Origin: Saccharothrix australiensis
GTDB taxonomy: Bacteria; Actinomycetota; Actinomycetes; Mycobacteriales; Pseudonocardiaceae
Reading direction: 5' to 3'
Length of the DNA stretch: 64,000 nt
NCBI RefSeq assembly: GCF_003634935.1
Contig: NZ_RBXO01000001.1
Location: forward strand, 1,178,001-1,242,000
Shown here: in pieces, positions 9,599 to 18,375 of the stretch
Layout: the number at the start of each line of letters is the position of its first letter
Position numbering within the stretch: the stretch's first letter is position 1
Position numbers and translations under genes: made by a program
Notes under the pieces: generated by a model
Databases searched by the model: none
Told to the model about the DNA's origin: nothing
Seen by the model: only the letters and a program-made list of their open reading frames with translations

Positions 9599-10316
9599 CC
9601 GCGACGTGGTGCGCGCGCTGCGACCGTTCGTGCGCGCGACGGGCCCGTTGCTGGACACGTTGCGGGACGCCAACGTGCTCGGCCTGCGGGACCGCGCGGC
9701 GGAGACCGGTGCGGACCGCGCCCGGCTGGACAGGCTGTGGGACCGGCTGGCGAGGGTGAAGGTGCCCGGCACCGCCGGCTGGGCCGCGATGGACGTCGCG
9801 CAGCGCGACCAGTGGTGGCTCAACCGGGTCGGGCGGCTGGTGTCGCTGCTGGCGGCGCTGCCGGGCGTGGGCGGTGCGCTGGCGGACCGCCTGCCCATCC
9901 AGTCGGCCCTCGGCACGGCGGGGCAGGGGCTGCTGCTGTCGGCGATCGCGGGGGAGCACGGGTTCACCTCCACCGAGGACCGGGTGCGCCTGCTGGCCCA
10001 CGTGCTGTTCCAGCGGGAGGTGGACGGCCTGCCGATCGACCCGGCCGGCGAGGACCGGGCCACCGAGGAGCTGACGTCGGAGCTGGGCAAGCGGTCGACC
10101 ATCCGGTCCATCGGGCGGACGGTGTGGAAGCTCGCGAAGGTGCTCTGGGCGCTGGAGGACGAGCTGGACAAGCGCCCGCAGGGCCGGTTCTACCACCAGG
10201 CGCTGGGGATGCTGCCGGTGGTCGGTGTCGTCGGCGACTACTTCGGCGAGCGCTCGGCCCTGCGCCGCGTCCGCAAAGCCGCCTACGAGTGGTTCGCCCG
10301 GCAACCACGTCCCTGA
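9582..10316 (+). CDS. Hypothetical protein, possibly EcsC-like
   Basis: This is a 244-residue, mostly helical protein whose GTG start overlaps the end of the preceding membrane gene by 17 bp. It shows LPGVGGALADRLPIQ, a segment AIAGEHGFTSTEDRVRLL, and a C-terminal LGMLPVVGVVGDYFGERSA. The spacing of these glycine-rich and hydrophobic parts recalls EcsC-family proteins (a Y/H-G motif followed by an ERV-LL run, and a terminal P-VVG). No catalytic motif is visible and there is no signal peptide. The EcsC relation is tentative. Its place after mshB is the only functional hint. Confidence 0.6.
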   Translation: MSAISDRDVVRALRPFVRATGPLLDTLRDANVLGLRDRAAETGADRARLDRLWDRLARVKVPGTAGWAAMDVAQRDQWWLNRVGRLVSLLAALPGVGGALADRLPIQSALGTAGQGLLLSAIAGEHGFTSTEDRVRLLAHVLFQREVDGLPIDPAGEDRATEELTSELGKRSTIRSIGRTVWKLAKVLWALEDELDKRPQGRFYHQALGMLPVVGVVGDYFGERSALRRVRKAAYEWFARQPRP

Positions 10317-10609
10317 CCGACAACCGCTACGGGAACTCACGACGTCCCCACCAACAAGAGCGAACAGCGACACCCCTTGACCGCGACGCCCGAAGATCAA
10401 CTCTGTCCACCCGCCGCCCTGACCGGCAGGCGGCCGGCCATGCGGACGTCGGGACGGTCGACAGGCCCACTTCCTCGGCCTTCGGGGTGGCGAAGGCATC
10501 CGGCCGCCGGTCTCGGAGCGTCATCCCACGTCCACCTGCGCGGTAGGCTCGATGGGGTGCCGGGCCGCGAGGTCCTCACCGCGCGCAGTGCCTCGGGTCG
10601 GGGTCGTCC
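10317..10609. other. Intergenic stretch with no supported gene
   Basis: About 290 bp after the EcsC-like gene lack a convincing reading frame. In-frame extensions of the ferredoxin gene back through this region are arginine/serine-rich and look like shadow translation. A TAGGCT (about 10543-10548) could be a -10 element for the short ORF that follows. Confidence 0.4.
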
Positions 10610-10768
10610 GTGGTCAGGGCGCTGTTCGGGCGCCCGGTGCCGTCGCGGGCGCCACTCGCCGAGCGGCTCGCCCACGAGCGCCGGCCAGGCGTCCGCGCGG
10701 CGTTGCTCCGATTCGGTGACCCGATCCGCACCCGCATGGTCGCCCGCGCCGCCGAGGGTGTCCTGTGA
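10610..10768 (+). CDS. Possible 52-residue small protein
   Basis: This short frame opens with GTG 10610 ([15 protein letters not shown]) and ends in ARAAEGVL before TGA 10766. Nearly all third positions are G or C, and residues such as [20 protein letters not shown] suggest an amphipathic basic helix. No ribosome site is obvious. It could be a real small basic protein, or the eroded end of an older gene that extended upstream without an in-frame ATG. No family is recognised. Confidence 0.35.
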   Translation: MVRALFGRPVPSRAPLAERLAHERRPGVRAALLRFGDPIRTRMVARAAEGVL

Positions 10769-10786
10769 GGTGAACCACGGTGCTGA

Positions 10787-10831
10787 TAAGGCAAGCCTGA
10801 GCGTTGGACAATCGACTTCGCCGCGTACTCT
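10787..10831 (+). promoter_or_regulatory. fdxA promoter with iron-box-like half palindrome
   Basis: A -35 TTGGAC (10804-10809) and a -10 TACTCT (10826-10831) are 16 bp apart, upstream of fdxA. Just before them, TAAGGCAAGCCTGA (10787-10800) is a short palindrome resembling half of a DtxR/IdeR iron box. The promoter is plausible. The iron-box reading is weak. Confidence 0.4.
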
Positions 10832-10874
10832 CCGGCTTGCGCGGTGTGGACCAGAACAGAAGCAGGAGAGCGCA

Positions 10875-11201
10875 GTGACCTATGTGATCGCCCAGCCGTG
10901 CGTGGACGTGCTCGACAAGGCGTGCATCGAAGAGTGCCCCGTCGACTGCATCTACGAAGGCGACCGGATGCTCTACATCCACCCGGATGAGTGCGTCGAC
11001 TGTGGTGCTTGCGAGCCGGTGTGCCCCGTCGAGGCCATCTACTACGAGGACGACGTCCCGGACGAGTGGAAGGAGTACACGAAGGCGAACGTGGACTTCT
11101 TCGACGAGCTGGGCTCCCCCGGCGGGGCCTCGAAGGTGGGCAAGGTCAGCGCGGACCCGGCGTTCGTGAAGGCTCTCCCGCCGCAGGCGTCGCACGAGTG
11201 A
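10875..11201 (+). CDS. fdxA: 7Fe ferredoxin
   Basis: This 108-residue electron carrier has one [3Fe-4S] and one [4Fe-4S] cluster. The cysteines are C9, C17, C21, C25, C40, C43, C46 and C50. By family knowledge, C9, C17 and C50 hold the 3Fe cluster, and C21, C40, C43 and C46 the 4Fe cluster. The C-terminal half ([20 protein letters not shown]) is the typical long tail of this class. GTG 10875 follows an AGGAGAG ribosome site. Its stop overlaps the dapC start (GTGA), the same ferredoxin-dapC order as in mycobacteria and corynebacteria. Confidence 0.93.
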   Translation: MTYVIAQPCVDVLDKACIEECPVDCIYEGDRMLYIHPDECVDCGACEPVCPVEAIYYEDDVPDEWKEYTKANVDFFDELGSPGGASKVGKVSADPAFVKALPPQASHE

Positions 11202-12280
11202 CCAAGCGGCTCCCGGACTTCCCCTGGGACTCACTGGCCGACCACGCCGCCAAGGCGCGCACGCACCCCGGCGGCGTGGTCGACCTGTCCGTCGGCACGC
11301 CGGTGGACGCCGTCCCGGAGGTCATCCGGCGCGCCCTGTCCTCCGTCGCGGACGTGCCCGGCTACCCGACCACCCACGGCACGCGGGAGCTGCGGGCGGC
11401 GGTGGTCGGTGCGCTGGCGCGCCGGCACGGCGTGACCGGTGTCGAGCCGGCCGCGGTGCTGCCGACGATCGGCTCCAAGGAGCTGGTCGCCTGGTTGCCC
11501 ACGCTGCTGGGCCTCGGTCCGGGCGACGTGGTGGCGATCCCCGCGCTGGCCTACCCGACCTACGAGGTGGGTGCGAAGCTCGCGGGCGCGTCGGTGGTGC
11601 GGCTGGCCGACGGCGAGCCGCCGCCCGAGGGCACCCGGCTGGTGTGGCTGAACTCGCCGTCCAACCCGACCGGGCGGGTGCAGGGCGCGGCGGCGTTGGC
11701 GCGGGCCGTGGCGGATGCCCGCGCGGTGGGCGCGACGGTCGCCTCCGACGAGTGCTACCTGGCGCTGCCGTGGGACGCGCAGCCGGTGTCCGTGCTGCGG
11801 GAGGACGTCAGCGGTGGTGTGCGGGACGGGCTGCTCGCGGTGCACTCGCTGTCCAAGTCGTCCAGCCTCGCCGGCTACCGGGCCGGGTTCGTCACGGGCG
11901 ACCCGCGCCTGGTCGCGGCGCTGCTGGAGGTGCGCAAGCACGCCGGGATGATCGTGCCCCGGCCGGTGCAGGCGGCCATGACGGCGGCGCTGGACGACGA
12001 CGCGCACGTGGCCGAGCAGCGCGAGCGGTACCGGCGTCGGCGCGCGGTGCTGCTGCCCGCGCTGCGGGCGGCGGGGTTCGCGGTCGACCACTCGGAGGCC
12101 GGGCTGTACCTCTGGTCCACGCGGGACGAGCCGGCCTGGGACACGGTGGCGTGGCTGGCGGAACGCGGCATCCTGGCCGCGCCCGGCACGTTCTACGGGC
12201 CCACCGGCGACCGCCACGTCCGCATCGCCCTGACCGCGACCGACGAGCGGGTCGCCGCCGCGGCGGAACGCCTGGCCTGA
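11198..12280 (+). CDS. dapC: Succinyldiaminopimelate transaminase
   Basis: DapC is a PLP enzyme. It converts N-succinyl-2-amino-6-ketopimelate to N-succinyl-LL-diaminopimelate for lysine and peptidoglycan. This 360-residue fold type I aminotransferase has the substrate-side run [10 protein letters not shown], the motif NSPSNPTG, and the PLP lysine K220 in [15 protein letters not shown]. The GTG start lies inside the fdxA stop, so the two are coupled. Downstream, convergent dapD and divergent dapE complete three consecutive steps of the succinylase branch in one cluster. Confidence 0.9.
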   Translation: MTKRLPDFPWDSLADHAAKARTHPGGVVDLSVGTPVDAVPEVIRRALSSVADVPGYPTTHGTRELRAAVVGALARRHGVTGVEPAAVLPTIGSKELVAWLPTLLGLGPGDVVAIPALAYPTYEVGAKLAGASVVRLADGEPPPEGTRLVWLNSPSNPTGRVQGAAALARAVADARAVGATVASDECYLALPWDAQPVSVLREDVSGGVRDGLLAVHSLSKSSSLAGYRAGFVTGDPRLVAALLEVRKHAGMIVPRPVQAAMTAALDDDAHVAEQRERYRRRRAVLLPALRAAGFAVDHSEAGLYLWSTRDEPAWDTVAWLAERGILAAPGTFYGPTGDRHVRIALTATDERVAAAAERLA

Positions 12281-12334
12281 GGCGGGCGCTCCGCTCCTCA
12301 CGGCGTGGCAGCCGCGTTGGCCTGTGGGAACGTC

Positions 12335-12372
12335 ACCGCTGCGGGGGCGCTCGGGTGAGCGCCCCCGGCGGT
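12335..12372. terminator. Bidirectional terminator between dapC and dapD
   Basis: GGGGGCGCTC (12343-12352) and GAGCGCCCCC (12357-12366) form a perfect 10-bp stem with a GGGT loop. ACCGC and GCGGT extend it outward. It serves the convergent ends of dapC and dapD. Confidence 0.8.
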
Positions 12373-12373
12373 G

Positions 12374-13390
12374 TCAGTCGTTCGAGTGCAGAGCCGCGTT
12401 CAGCTCGACGCCCGTGCCCTTGCGCGCCTTGACCTTGATCACACCGGTGGTCGAGTCGCGGAGGAACAGCAGGTTCGGCACGCCCGACAGGGTGGCGGCC
12501 TTCACCACGGTCCCGTCCTCGGCGGTGATCTTGGTGCCGGCCGTGATGTAGAGGCCCGCCTCCACCACCGTGTCGTCGCCGAGGGAGATGCCCACGCCGC
12601 CGTTCGCGCCGATCAGGCAGCGCTCGCCGATGGAGATGACCTGCTTGCCGCCACCGGACAGGGTGCCCATCACCGACGCGCCCCCGCCGATGTCCGAGCC
12701 GTCGCCGACCACGACGCCCGCGGAGATGCGGCCCTCGACCATCGACGCGCCCAGCGTGCCCGCGTTGAAGTTGACGAAGCCCTCGTGCATGACGGTCGTG
12801 CCGGGCGCCAGGTGCGCGCCCAGCCGGACGCGGTCGGCGTCGGCGATGCGCACGCCGGTCGGGACCACGTAGTCGACCATGCGCGGGAACTTGTCGACGC
12901 CGTACACGGCCACCGGGCCGCGGGCGCGCAGCTTGACGCGGGTGGTCTCGAAGTCCTCCACCGCGCACGGGCCGTGGTTGGTCCACACGACGTTCGCCAG
13001 CAGGCCGAAGATCCCGTCGAGGCTCTGGCCGTGTGGGCGCACCAGGCGCGCCGACAGCAGGTGCAGGCGCAGGTACACGTCGTAGGTGTCGGCGGGCGCG
13101 TCGGCCAGGTCGGCGATGCCCACGCGCACGCCCACGACCTCCACGTCGCGGTCCTCGTCGACGCCGAGCTGCTTGGCGGCGGCCTCGCCCAGCTCGGCGG
13201 CCACCTCGGTGGCGGACAGCCGGGCGGTGCCGGGCTCGGCGGCACCCAGCTTCGGCGCCGGGAACCACGTGTCCAGCACGGTGCCGGTGGAGGTGACGGT
13301 GGCGAGTCCGACGCCGTGCGCGCCGGTGGCGTGCGACCCGGTGGTGCCCGCGCCTGTCGTGTCTGCGCTCGTCCTGTCTGGGGTGCTCAC
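12374..13390 (-). CDS. dapD: Tetrahydrodipicolinate N-succinyltransferase
   Basis: DapD transfers succinyl from succinyl-CoA to tetrahydrodipicolinate, the first step of the succinylase branch. The protein has an N-terminal domain, then a left-handed beta-helix with hexapeptide repeats. The actinobacterial DapD runs [23 protein letters not shown] and [13 protein letters not shown] are present. From GTG 13390 it has 338 residues, about 20 more than mycobacterial DapD because of a Thr/Ser/Gly-rich head, so a later start is possible. The chosen start lies 8 nt after TACCGT, which fits a leaderless mRNA. It is divergent from dapE with only 25 bp between the starts. Confidence 0.88.
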   Translation of the reverse strand: MSTPDRTSADTTGAGTTGSHATGAHGVGLATVTSTGTVLDTWFPAPKLGAAEPGTARLSATEVAAELGEAAAKQLGVDEDRDVEVVGVRVGIADLADAPADTYDVYLRLHLLSARLVRPHGQSLDGIFGLLANVVWTNHGPCAVEDFETTRVKLRARGPVAVYGVDKFPRMVDYVVPTGVRIADADRVRLGAHLAPGTTVMHEGFVNFNAGTLGASMVEGRISAGVVVGDGSDIGGGASVMGTLSGGGKQVISIGERCLIGANGGVGISLGDDTVVEAGLYITAGTKITAEDGTVVKAATLSGVPNLLFLRDSTTGVIKVKARKGTGVELNAALHSND

Positions 13391-13398
13391 GGGTGTCA

Positions 13399-13408
13399 AC
13401 GGTAACGT
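13399..13408. promoter_or_regulatory. Overlapping divergent -10 elements, dapD/dapE
   Basis: Within ACGGTAACGT, the plus strand reads TAACGT (13403-13408), 7 nt before the dapE GTG. The minus strand reads TACCGT (13404 to 13399), 8 nt before the dapD GTG. The two hexamers share 2 bp. Each would place transcription start at the initiation codon. Confidence 0.5.
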
Positions 13409-13415
13409 GCCGGGC

Positions 13416-14483
13416 GTGGCCGACATCTTGCACCTCGCCGCTGATCCCGTCGAGCTGACCGCCGCGCTGGTGGACGTGCCCAGCGTGTCCGGTGAGGAGG
13501 GTGAACTCGCCGACCTGGTCGAACGCTCGCTGCGCACCCAGACGTCGCTGGAGGTGGTGCGCTCCGGGAACGCCGTGCTCGCCCGCACCAACCTCGGACT
13601 GCCGAAGCGGGTGGTGCTCGCCGGCCACCTGGACACCGTGCCGGTGAACGACAACCTGCCGTCCCGGTTGGAGGACGGCGTCCTGCACGGCCTCGGCACG
13701 TGCGACATGAAGGGCGGCGACGCGGTGATGCTCAACCTCGCCGCCACCACCGAGCGCCCGCGCCACGACCTCACCTTCGTGTTCTACGACTGCGAGGAGG
13801 TCGAGGCGGCGCGCAACGGGCTGGGGCGCGTCGAGCGGGAGCTGCGGGACTGGCTGGACGGGGACCTGGCGATCGTCTGCGAGCCGTCGAACGCCGCGAT
13901 CGAGGCGGGCTGCCAGGGCACGATGCGGATCGAGGTCCGCACCGAGGGCGTCCGCGCGCACACCGCCCGCGGCTGGATGGGCGTGAACGCGATCCACGCC
14001 GTCGGCGAGGCGCTGCGCCGGCTGGAGTCCTACCAGCCGCGCCACGTCGACATCGACGGCTGCGTCTACCGGGAGGGCCTCCAGGCGGTGAAGGTCGAGG
14101 GCGGCGTGGCGGGCAACGTCGTACCCGACGAGTGCGTCCTGACGGTCAACCACCGGTTCGCGCCGGACCGCTCGCCCGAGCAGGCCGAGCAGCACCTGCG
14201 CGAGGTGTTCGAGGGCTACCGGGTCACCGTCACCGACCGCGCGGCGGGCGCGCTGCCCGGCCTGGGCTCCGAGGCCGCGCGGGAGCTGGTCGCGGCGGCC
14301 GGCGGCACACCGGTGGCCAAGCTCGGGTGGACCGACGTGGCGCGGTTCGCGGCGCTCGGGATGCCGGCCGTGAACTTCGGCCCCGGCGACCCGACGCTCG
14401 CCCACACCCGCCAGGAGAACGTGCCGGTGAACCAGATCCGACGATGCCGGGAAGTGTTGCGCCGCTTCCTCAACCGCGACTGA
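13416..14483 (+). CDS. dapE: Succinyl-diaminopimelate desuccinylase
   Basis: DapE is a di-zinc M20-family enzyme. It hydrolyses N-succinyl-LL-DAP to LL-DAP and succinate. The 355-residue protein shows the metal and catalytic motif AGHLDTVP (H71, D73), the E127-E128 pair (catalytic base and zinc bridge) in YDCEEVEA, a third metal site around CEPSN, and the dimerisation lid domain ([18 protein letters not shown] region). A late histidine lies in [14 protein letters not shown]. Length matches mycobacterial DapE. GTG 13416 is the predicted first base of a leaderless transcript. Confidence 0.92.
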   Translation: MADILHLAADPVELTAALVDVPSVSGEEGELADLVERSLRTQTSLEVVRSGNAVLARTNLGLPKRVVLAGHLDTVPVNDNLPSRLEDGVLHGLGTCDMKGGDAVMLNLAATTERPRHDLTFVFYDCEEVEAARNGLGRVERELRDWLDGDLAIVCEPSNAAIEAGCQGTMRIEVRTEGVRAHTARGWMGVNAIHAVGEALRRLESYQPRHVDIDGCVYREGLQAVKVEGGVAGNVVPDECVLTVNHRFAPDRSPEQAEQHLREVFEGYRVTVTDRAAGALPGLGSEAARELVAAAGGTPVAKLGWTDVARFAALGMPAVNFGPGDPTLAHTRQENVPVNQIRRCREVLRRFLNRD

Positions 14484-14505
14484 TCGCGGGGATAGACTCG
14501 CGCCA

Positions 14506-15276
14506 ATGAGCGACCAGAACGGCGTGGACGAGCACCCGAGGGAGAAGCAGCGCGGCCCGGTCGTCCTGCGCCGCGGTCGGCGGGACGAGCTGACCACCAC
14601 GGACCAGCGGCTGCTGGACTCGCGCGGCCCGAGCGACTGGGTGCACACCGACCCCTGGCGGGTGCTGCGCATCCAGGCCGAGTTCGTGGAGGGCTTCGGC
14701 GCGCTGGCCGAGGTGCCGAGCGCGGTGACGGTGTTCGGCTCCGCGCGCACCGGCCGCGACCACCCCGAGTACGAGGCGGGCCGCAAGCTGGGCGGCGCGC
14801 TGGCCGAGGCCGGGTTCGCCGTCATCACCGGCGGCGGTCCGGGCGCGATGGAGGCGGTCAACCGGGGCTGCTCCGAGGCGGGCGGGTTCTCGATCGGGCT
14901 GGGTATCGAACTGCCGTTCGAGCAGGGCCTGAACCCGTGGGTCGACCTCGGGGTGAACTTCCGCTACTTCTTCGTGCGCAAGACCATGTTCATCAAGTAC
15001 TCGCAGGCGTTCATCTGCCTGCCCGGCGGGTTCGGCACCCTGGACGAGCTGTTCGAGGCGCTGACCCTCGTGCAGACCAAGAAGGTCACCAAGTTCCCGG
15101 TGGTGCTGTTCGGCCGCGACTACTGGCAGGGCCTGTACGACTGGGTGAAGGGCTCGGTGCTGGGCGGTGGCAAGGTCGGCGACAAGGACCTGGCGCTGCT
15201 GCACCTGACCGACGACATCGACGACGCCGTGCGGGTGGTCAACGAGGCGCACCAGGCGTGGGCGGACTCGCATTGA
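14506..15276 (+). CDS. LOG-family protein (TIGR00730)
   Basis: This 256-residue Rossmann-fold protein belongs to the family of cytokinin-riboside monophosphate phosphoribohydrolases (LOG). These split nucleoside monophosphates to base and ribose 5-phosphate. The signature GGGPGAMEAVNRG and the active-site PGGFGTLDELFE are intact. The N-terminal extension of about 60 residues before SAVTVFGSAR is usual for the long bacterial subgroup. ATG 14506 is 7 nt after TAGACT (14493-14498), so it is probably leaderless. It overlaps a second LOG-family gene. The physiological substrate in bacteria is uncertain. Confidence 0.82.
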   Translation: MSDQNGVDEHPREKQRGPVVLRRGRRDELTTTDQRLLDSRGPSDWVHTDPWRVLRIQAEFVEGFGALAEVPSAVTVFGSARTGRDHPEYEAGRKLGGALAEAGFAVITGGGPGAMEAVNRGCSEAGGFSIGLGIELPFEQGLNPWVDLGVNFRYFFVRKTMFIKYSQAFICLPGGFGTLDELFEALTLVQTKKVTKFPVVLFGRDYWQGLYDWVKGSVLGGGKVGDKDLALLHLTDDIDDAVRVVNEAHQAWADSH

Positions 15277-15812
15277 CCACCGTCACCGTCTACTGCGGAT
15301 CGCTGCGGACCGTGCCGGAGTCCTACCTGGAGCTGGCGGCGGAGGTGGGCGCGGAGATCGCGCGCCGCGGCTGGTCGCTGGCGTGGGGTGGTGGCCGGAC
15401 GTCCATGATGGGCGCGCTGGCGACCGCGGCGCGCGAGGGCGGCGCGCACACGACGGGCGTCATCCCGCGTGCGCTGGTCGACGTGGAGTGGGCCGACCGG
15501 AAGGCCGACGACCTGCGGCTGGTGGACACCATGCGGGACCGCAAGGCCGTGATGGAGGCGCAGGCGGACGCGTTCCTGGCGCTGCCGGGCGGCATCGGCA
15601 CGTGCGAGGAGCTGTTCGAGGTGTGGACGGCGCGCGTGCTGGCGCTGCACGCGAAGCCCGTGGTGCTGCTGGACGTGGACGACCACTACCGGGGGTTGCT
15701 GGAGTGGCTGCGGGAGCTGCACGGGCGGGGGTTCGTGTCGCGGTTCGCGTTGGATTCGCTGGTGGTGACGGGTGACGTGCGGACGGCGTTGGACGCTTGT
15801 GCCGGGGGGTAG
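15273..15812 (+). CDS. Second LOG-family protein, short form
   Basis: This is a compact 179-residue LOG-family protein with GGGRTSMMGALA and PGGIGTCEELFEVW, matching the short plant-LOG-like group (RxxM and PGGxGTxxE). The TTG start at 15273 lies within the stop of the preceding LOG gene (TTGA), so translation is coupled. VTVYCGS is the usual family beginning. The two adjacent paralogues differ in length and in the active-site residue after PGG (F versus I). Both keep the catalytic glutamate. Confidence 0.82.
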   Translation: MTTVTVYCGSLRTVPESYLELAAEVGAEIARRGWSLAWGGGRTSMMGALATAAREGGAHTTGVIPRALVDVEWADRKADDLRLVDTMRDRKAVMEAQADAFLALPGGIGTCEELFEVWTARVLALHAKPVVLLDVDDHYRGLLEWLRELHGRGFVSRFALDSLVVTGDVRTALDACAGG

Positions 15813-15863
15813 TCGGGTGCGGTGCGTCGGCTGCTCGCGCGTCGGCGCGGAGCGGGATTTGGG

Positions 15864-15913
15864 TCAAAGCTTGAAAAGCGCCCTCGCCGGACGGGCCGGC
15901 CACCGAGGATGAC
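15864..15913 (+). repeat. Dispersed REP-like element, copy A
   Basis: This 50-bp sequence matches copy B (24706-24755, opposite strand) at 48 of 50 positions and is related to copy C (43354-43402) and to two pieces inside the tatB-mrp array. Its second half can fold (CCTCG pairing with CGAGG around a GCC/GGC core). It lies between convergent genes. Confidence 0.7.
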
Positions 15914-15951
15914 ACGCTCGGGTGAGGTGTGTGCACTGGTGGCGCGTGTGG

Positions 15952-16989
15952 TCAGGTGAGGCGGGCGCGGTCCAGGCCGCGTGCCGTCGCCAGGCGGGTC
16001 GCCTCGTCCTCGAAGCGGTCGAGGTCCAGGGGGGCGAAGGGGGACAGGGTGATGTCCAGGCGGTTGCCCGTCGCCCTGGCTCGCCACGTGCCCAGGACCT
16101 CGCCGTCCACCATGATCGCGCCGGGGCGGCCCAGCACGCGCCAGACCTCCTTCCGGCGCCCCTCGTCGGGGACCAGCAGGGCGCGGTCGCGGGCGCTCAG
16201 GTACGGGTCCAGTGGTGGTAGGAGGCGGGCCACGTCGGGGCGTGGCGGGTTCTCGAACGCCGTCGCGCGGTCGGCGGGCAGCCACGCCCTCGGCGCGACC
16301 TCGACCAGGTCGTCCGGCCACGCCGCCTTGACCTCGCGGACCGGCGCGCCGACGAAGTCGGCCACCTCGGACGGTCCGGCCGGGCCGTGCAGGCGGAGGT
16401 AGTCGGCGACCAGGCCGGCGAAGCCGGTGGTGCGGTCCGGTGTCCGGCTGCCCGCGACCGGCACGAACGTCACCGTCCGCGCCGTCGGGTCGAACCGCAG
16501 CCCGGCGGGCAGCACGGCGAGCCGGAACACCGGGTCGTGCACGTGGGTCGCGGCGCAGCGCCGGCACCAGCCGGTCACCTCGGGCGGCACCAGCGGCGTG
16601 ATCGCGGCCGACGCCTCGCCCTTGGTCATCGGCCGGTCCACGACCGCGCGCAGTGCCTCGACCACCTGCCGGAGCACCGCCAGCCCGGCGGTGACCGGCG
16701 GGCGGTTCATCCGGGTGACGGCGTCGGCGTCGCTCAGCGGCCACAGCGCCGCCGCCAGGCCGGGCAGCGCGCCGGGGCGGTGCCAGTGCGGCGCGCCGCG
16801 CACGGACCAGGTGAGCACGGAATCCGCCAGGTCGGGTGTTTCCAGCCGCGCCGCGAGGGCGGGCAGCGCGGACCGCTCCGAGTCCTGCACGCCCAGGTCG
16901 AACACGCGCAGCGCGGACGGCCCGGTGGCGGTCCGGTCGAACTGGTGGGCCGCGACCCGGTAGGCGATGACCCGCTCGCGGTCAGTCAA
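15952..16989 (-). CDS. Winged-helix protein of the AlkZ/YcaQ superfamily
   Basis: This 345-residue protein belongs to the HTH_42 (winged-helix, COG3214) superfamily, which includes the DNA glycosylases AlkZ and AlkX that act on bulky alkyl lesions and crosslinks. Recognisable parts are VLTWSVRGAPHWHRPG, the winged-helix segment TKGEASAAITPLVPPEV, PLLPPLDPYLSARDR and LGTWRAR near the end. In active AlkZ proteins a Q-x-Q pair lies near the N-terminus. Here the aligned run reads GVQDSERSA, so the first glutamine may be missing. The TTG start overlaps the stop of the DUF3224 gene, so the two form a coupled pair. Confidence 0.7.
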   Translation of the reverse strand: MTDRERVIAYRVAAHQFDRTATGPSALRVFDLGVQDSERSALPALAARLETPDLADSVLTWSVRGAPHWHRPGALPGLAAALWPLSDADAVTRMNRPPVTAGLAVLRQVVEALRAVVDRPMTKGEASAAITPLVPPEVTGWCRRCAATHVHDPVFRLAVLPAGLRFDPTARTVTFVPVAGSRTPDRTTGFAGLVADYLRLHGPAGPSEVADFVGAPVREVKAAWPDDLVEVAPRAWLPADRATAFENPPRPDVARLLPPLDPYLSARDRALLVPDEGRRKEVWRVLGRPGAIMVDGEVLGTWRARATGNRLDITLSPFAPLDLDRFEDEATRLATARGLDRARLT

Positions 16990-17353
16990 CGCGGTAGTCC
17001 AGGGTGATCAGCTCGTGCTCCAGCTTGACGGTGCCGGTGATGCCGACCAGCTCACCGGTGCCCGAGCCGGGGACGATCGCGCCGTAGTAGGCCGGACCGG
17101 CGGGCGACATGGTGGCGCCGTGCTGGAACACGAACGTGCCCGTCCGGCCGTCCAGCGTGCCCCGGAACTCCTCGACGGCCACGTACCCGGCCGAACCCTC
17201 GTCCGGCCGGCAGGTGAGCAACTCGGCCGTGCTGGTGCCGGCGAGCGCCCCGGTGTAGCTCTTGTCGACCCGAACGCGACCGATCCGCGAGACGGCCTCG
17301 TCCGCGGGCTGCTCGTCCCAGTCGGTGATGGTGAACGGAGACTGCGATTCCAT
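16982..17353 (-). CDS. DUF3224 family protein
   Basis: This 123-residue beta-rich protein has the DUF3224 pattern: VDKSYTGALAGTS, GYVAVEEFRGTLDGRTGTFVFQH and VPGSGTGELVGITG (key residues G-S, R-G-F-Q-H and G-S-G-T-G-L). Members are small barrel-like proteins of unknown role. ATG 17353 lies 7 nt after CAGGAT on this strand, which suggests a leaderless message. A frame extending 10 codons further upstream is less likely. It leads a two-gene unit with the winged-helix gene. Confidence 0.78.
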   Translation of the reverse strand: MESQSPFTITDWDEQPADEAVSRIGRVRVDKSYTGALAGTSTAELLTCRPDEGSAGYVAVEEFRGTLDGRTGTFVFQHGATMSPAGPAYYGAIVPGSGTGELVGITGTVKLEHELITLDYRVD

Positions 17354-17511
17354 GCCGCCGATCCTGACAAGGATTCCTGCCACCCGCTGTCAGCTATGCG
17401 GGATCTCCCGCTGCAAACCGCGTCCGACCCCGCCGCGACAGGCGATTACTCGTGAGTGACAAGCCGCTGTGACGCGCCTCACCCGGTGGCTCGACGTGGC
17501 ACGATGACCGC

Positions 17512-18372
17512 ATGAGGTTCGGCGAGCGTGACGTGCCCGGCGATCGCGCTCTGGTGATGGCGATCGTCAACCGGACGCGGGACTCCTTCTACGACCGGGG
17601 TGCCACCTTCGACGACGACGCGGCGATGGCCGCCGTCGACCGGGCCGTGGCCGACGGCGCGGACATCGTCGACATCGGCGGCGTGAAGGCCGGGTCGAAG
17701 GGCGAGCCGGTGGACGCGGCCGAGGAGGCGCGGCGGGTCGTGCCGTTCGTCGCGGCCGTGCGGGAGCGCCACCCGTCGCTGGTGATCAGCGTCGACACGT
17801 GGCGGCACGAGGTCGGGCGCGCCGTGTGCGCGGCGGGCGCGGACCTGATCAACGACACGTGGGCGGGCGCGGACCCGGCGCTCGCCGAGGTCGCCGCCGA
17901 GTTCGGGGTCGGCATCGTGTGCTCGCACACCGGCGGCCTGCCGCCGCGCACGGACCCGCACCGGGTGCGGTACGACGACGTCGTGGCCGCCGTGGTGGCG
18001 GAGCTGGTGGCGCGCGCGGAGCGGATGGTGGCGCTCGGCGTGCCGCGGGACGGCGTGCTGATCGACCCGACGCACGACTTCGGCAAGAACACCTGGCACG
18101 GCCTGGAGCTGTTGCGCCGCTTGGACGAGCTCGTCGCCACCGGCTGGCCGGTGCTCATGGCGCTGTCCAACAAGGACTTCGTCGGCGAGACGCTGGGCGC
18201 GGGGGTGGGCGACCGCGTGGACGGCACGCTCGCCGCCACCTCCATCGCCGCCTGGCAGGGCGCGAAGGTGTTCCGCGCGCACGAGGTGCGGCGCACCCGC
18301 CACGTGGTGGAGATGGTGGCGGGCATCGCCGGCACCCGACCGCCCGCGCGCGTGCTGCGGGCGCTCGCCTGA
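17512..18372 (+). CDS. folP2: FolP2-type dihydropteroate synthase homologue
   Basis: This 286-residue TIM-barrel protein of the pterin-binding family corresponds to mycobacterial folP2, which lies in the same block. It keeps the first loop in altered form (VNRTRDSFYDRGATF), DTW after the third strand (SVDTWRHEV), INDTWAGAD, and late ALSNKDF and RAHEV motifs. Where true DHPS has GGESTRPG it has DIGGVKAGSKG, lacking the sulfa/pABA loop residues. FolP2 of M. tuberculosis is reported to lack DHPS activity, so a different role is likely. ATG 17512 follows CACGAT by 6 nt. Confidence 0.8.
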   Translation: MRFGERDVPGDRALVMAIVNRTRDSFYDRGATFDDDAAMAAVDRAVADGADIVDIGGVKAGSKGEPVDAAEEARRVVPFVAAVRERHPSLVISVDTWRHEVGRAVCAAGADLINDTWAGADPALAEVAAEFGVGIVCSHTGGLPPRTDPHRVRYDDVVAAVVAELVARAERMVALGVPRDGVLIDPTHDFGKNTWHGLELLRRLDELVATGWPVLMALSNKDFVGETLGAGVGDRVDGTLAATSIAAWQGAKVFRAHEVRRTRHVVEMVAGIAGTRPPARVLRALA

Positions 18373-18375
18373 TCA

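Noticed and set aside
10377..10874. Long N-terminal extension of the ferredoxin
   Set aside because: The 166-codon extension is Arg/Ser-rich, precedes a good ribosome site and promoter, and is not found in 7Fe ferredoxins.
12333..14861. An 842-codon minus-strand frame across dapD and dapE
   Set aside because: It is antisense to dapE and out of frame with dapD, with no domain. dapD uses the other minus-strand frame.
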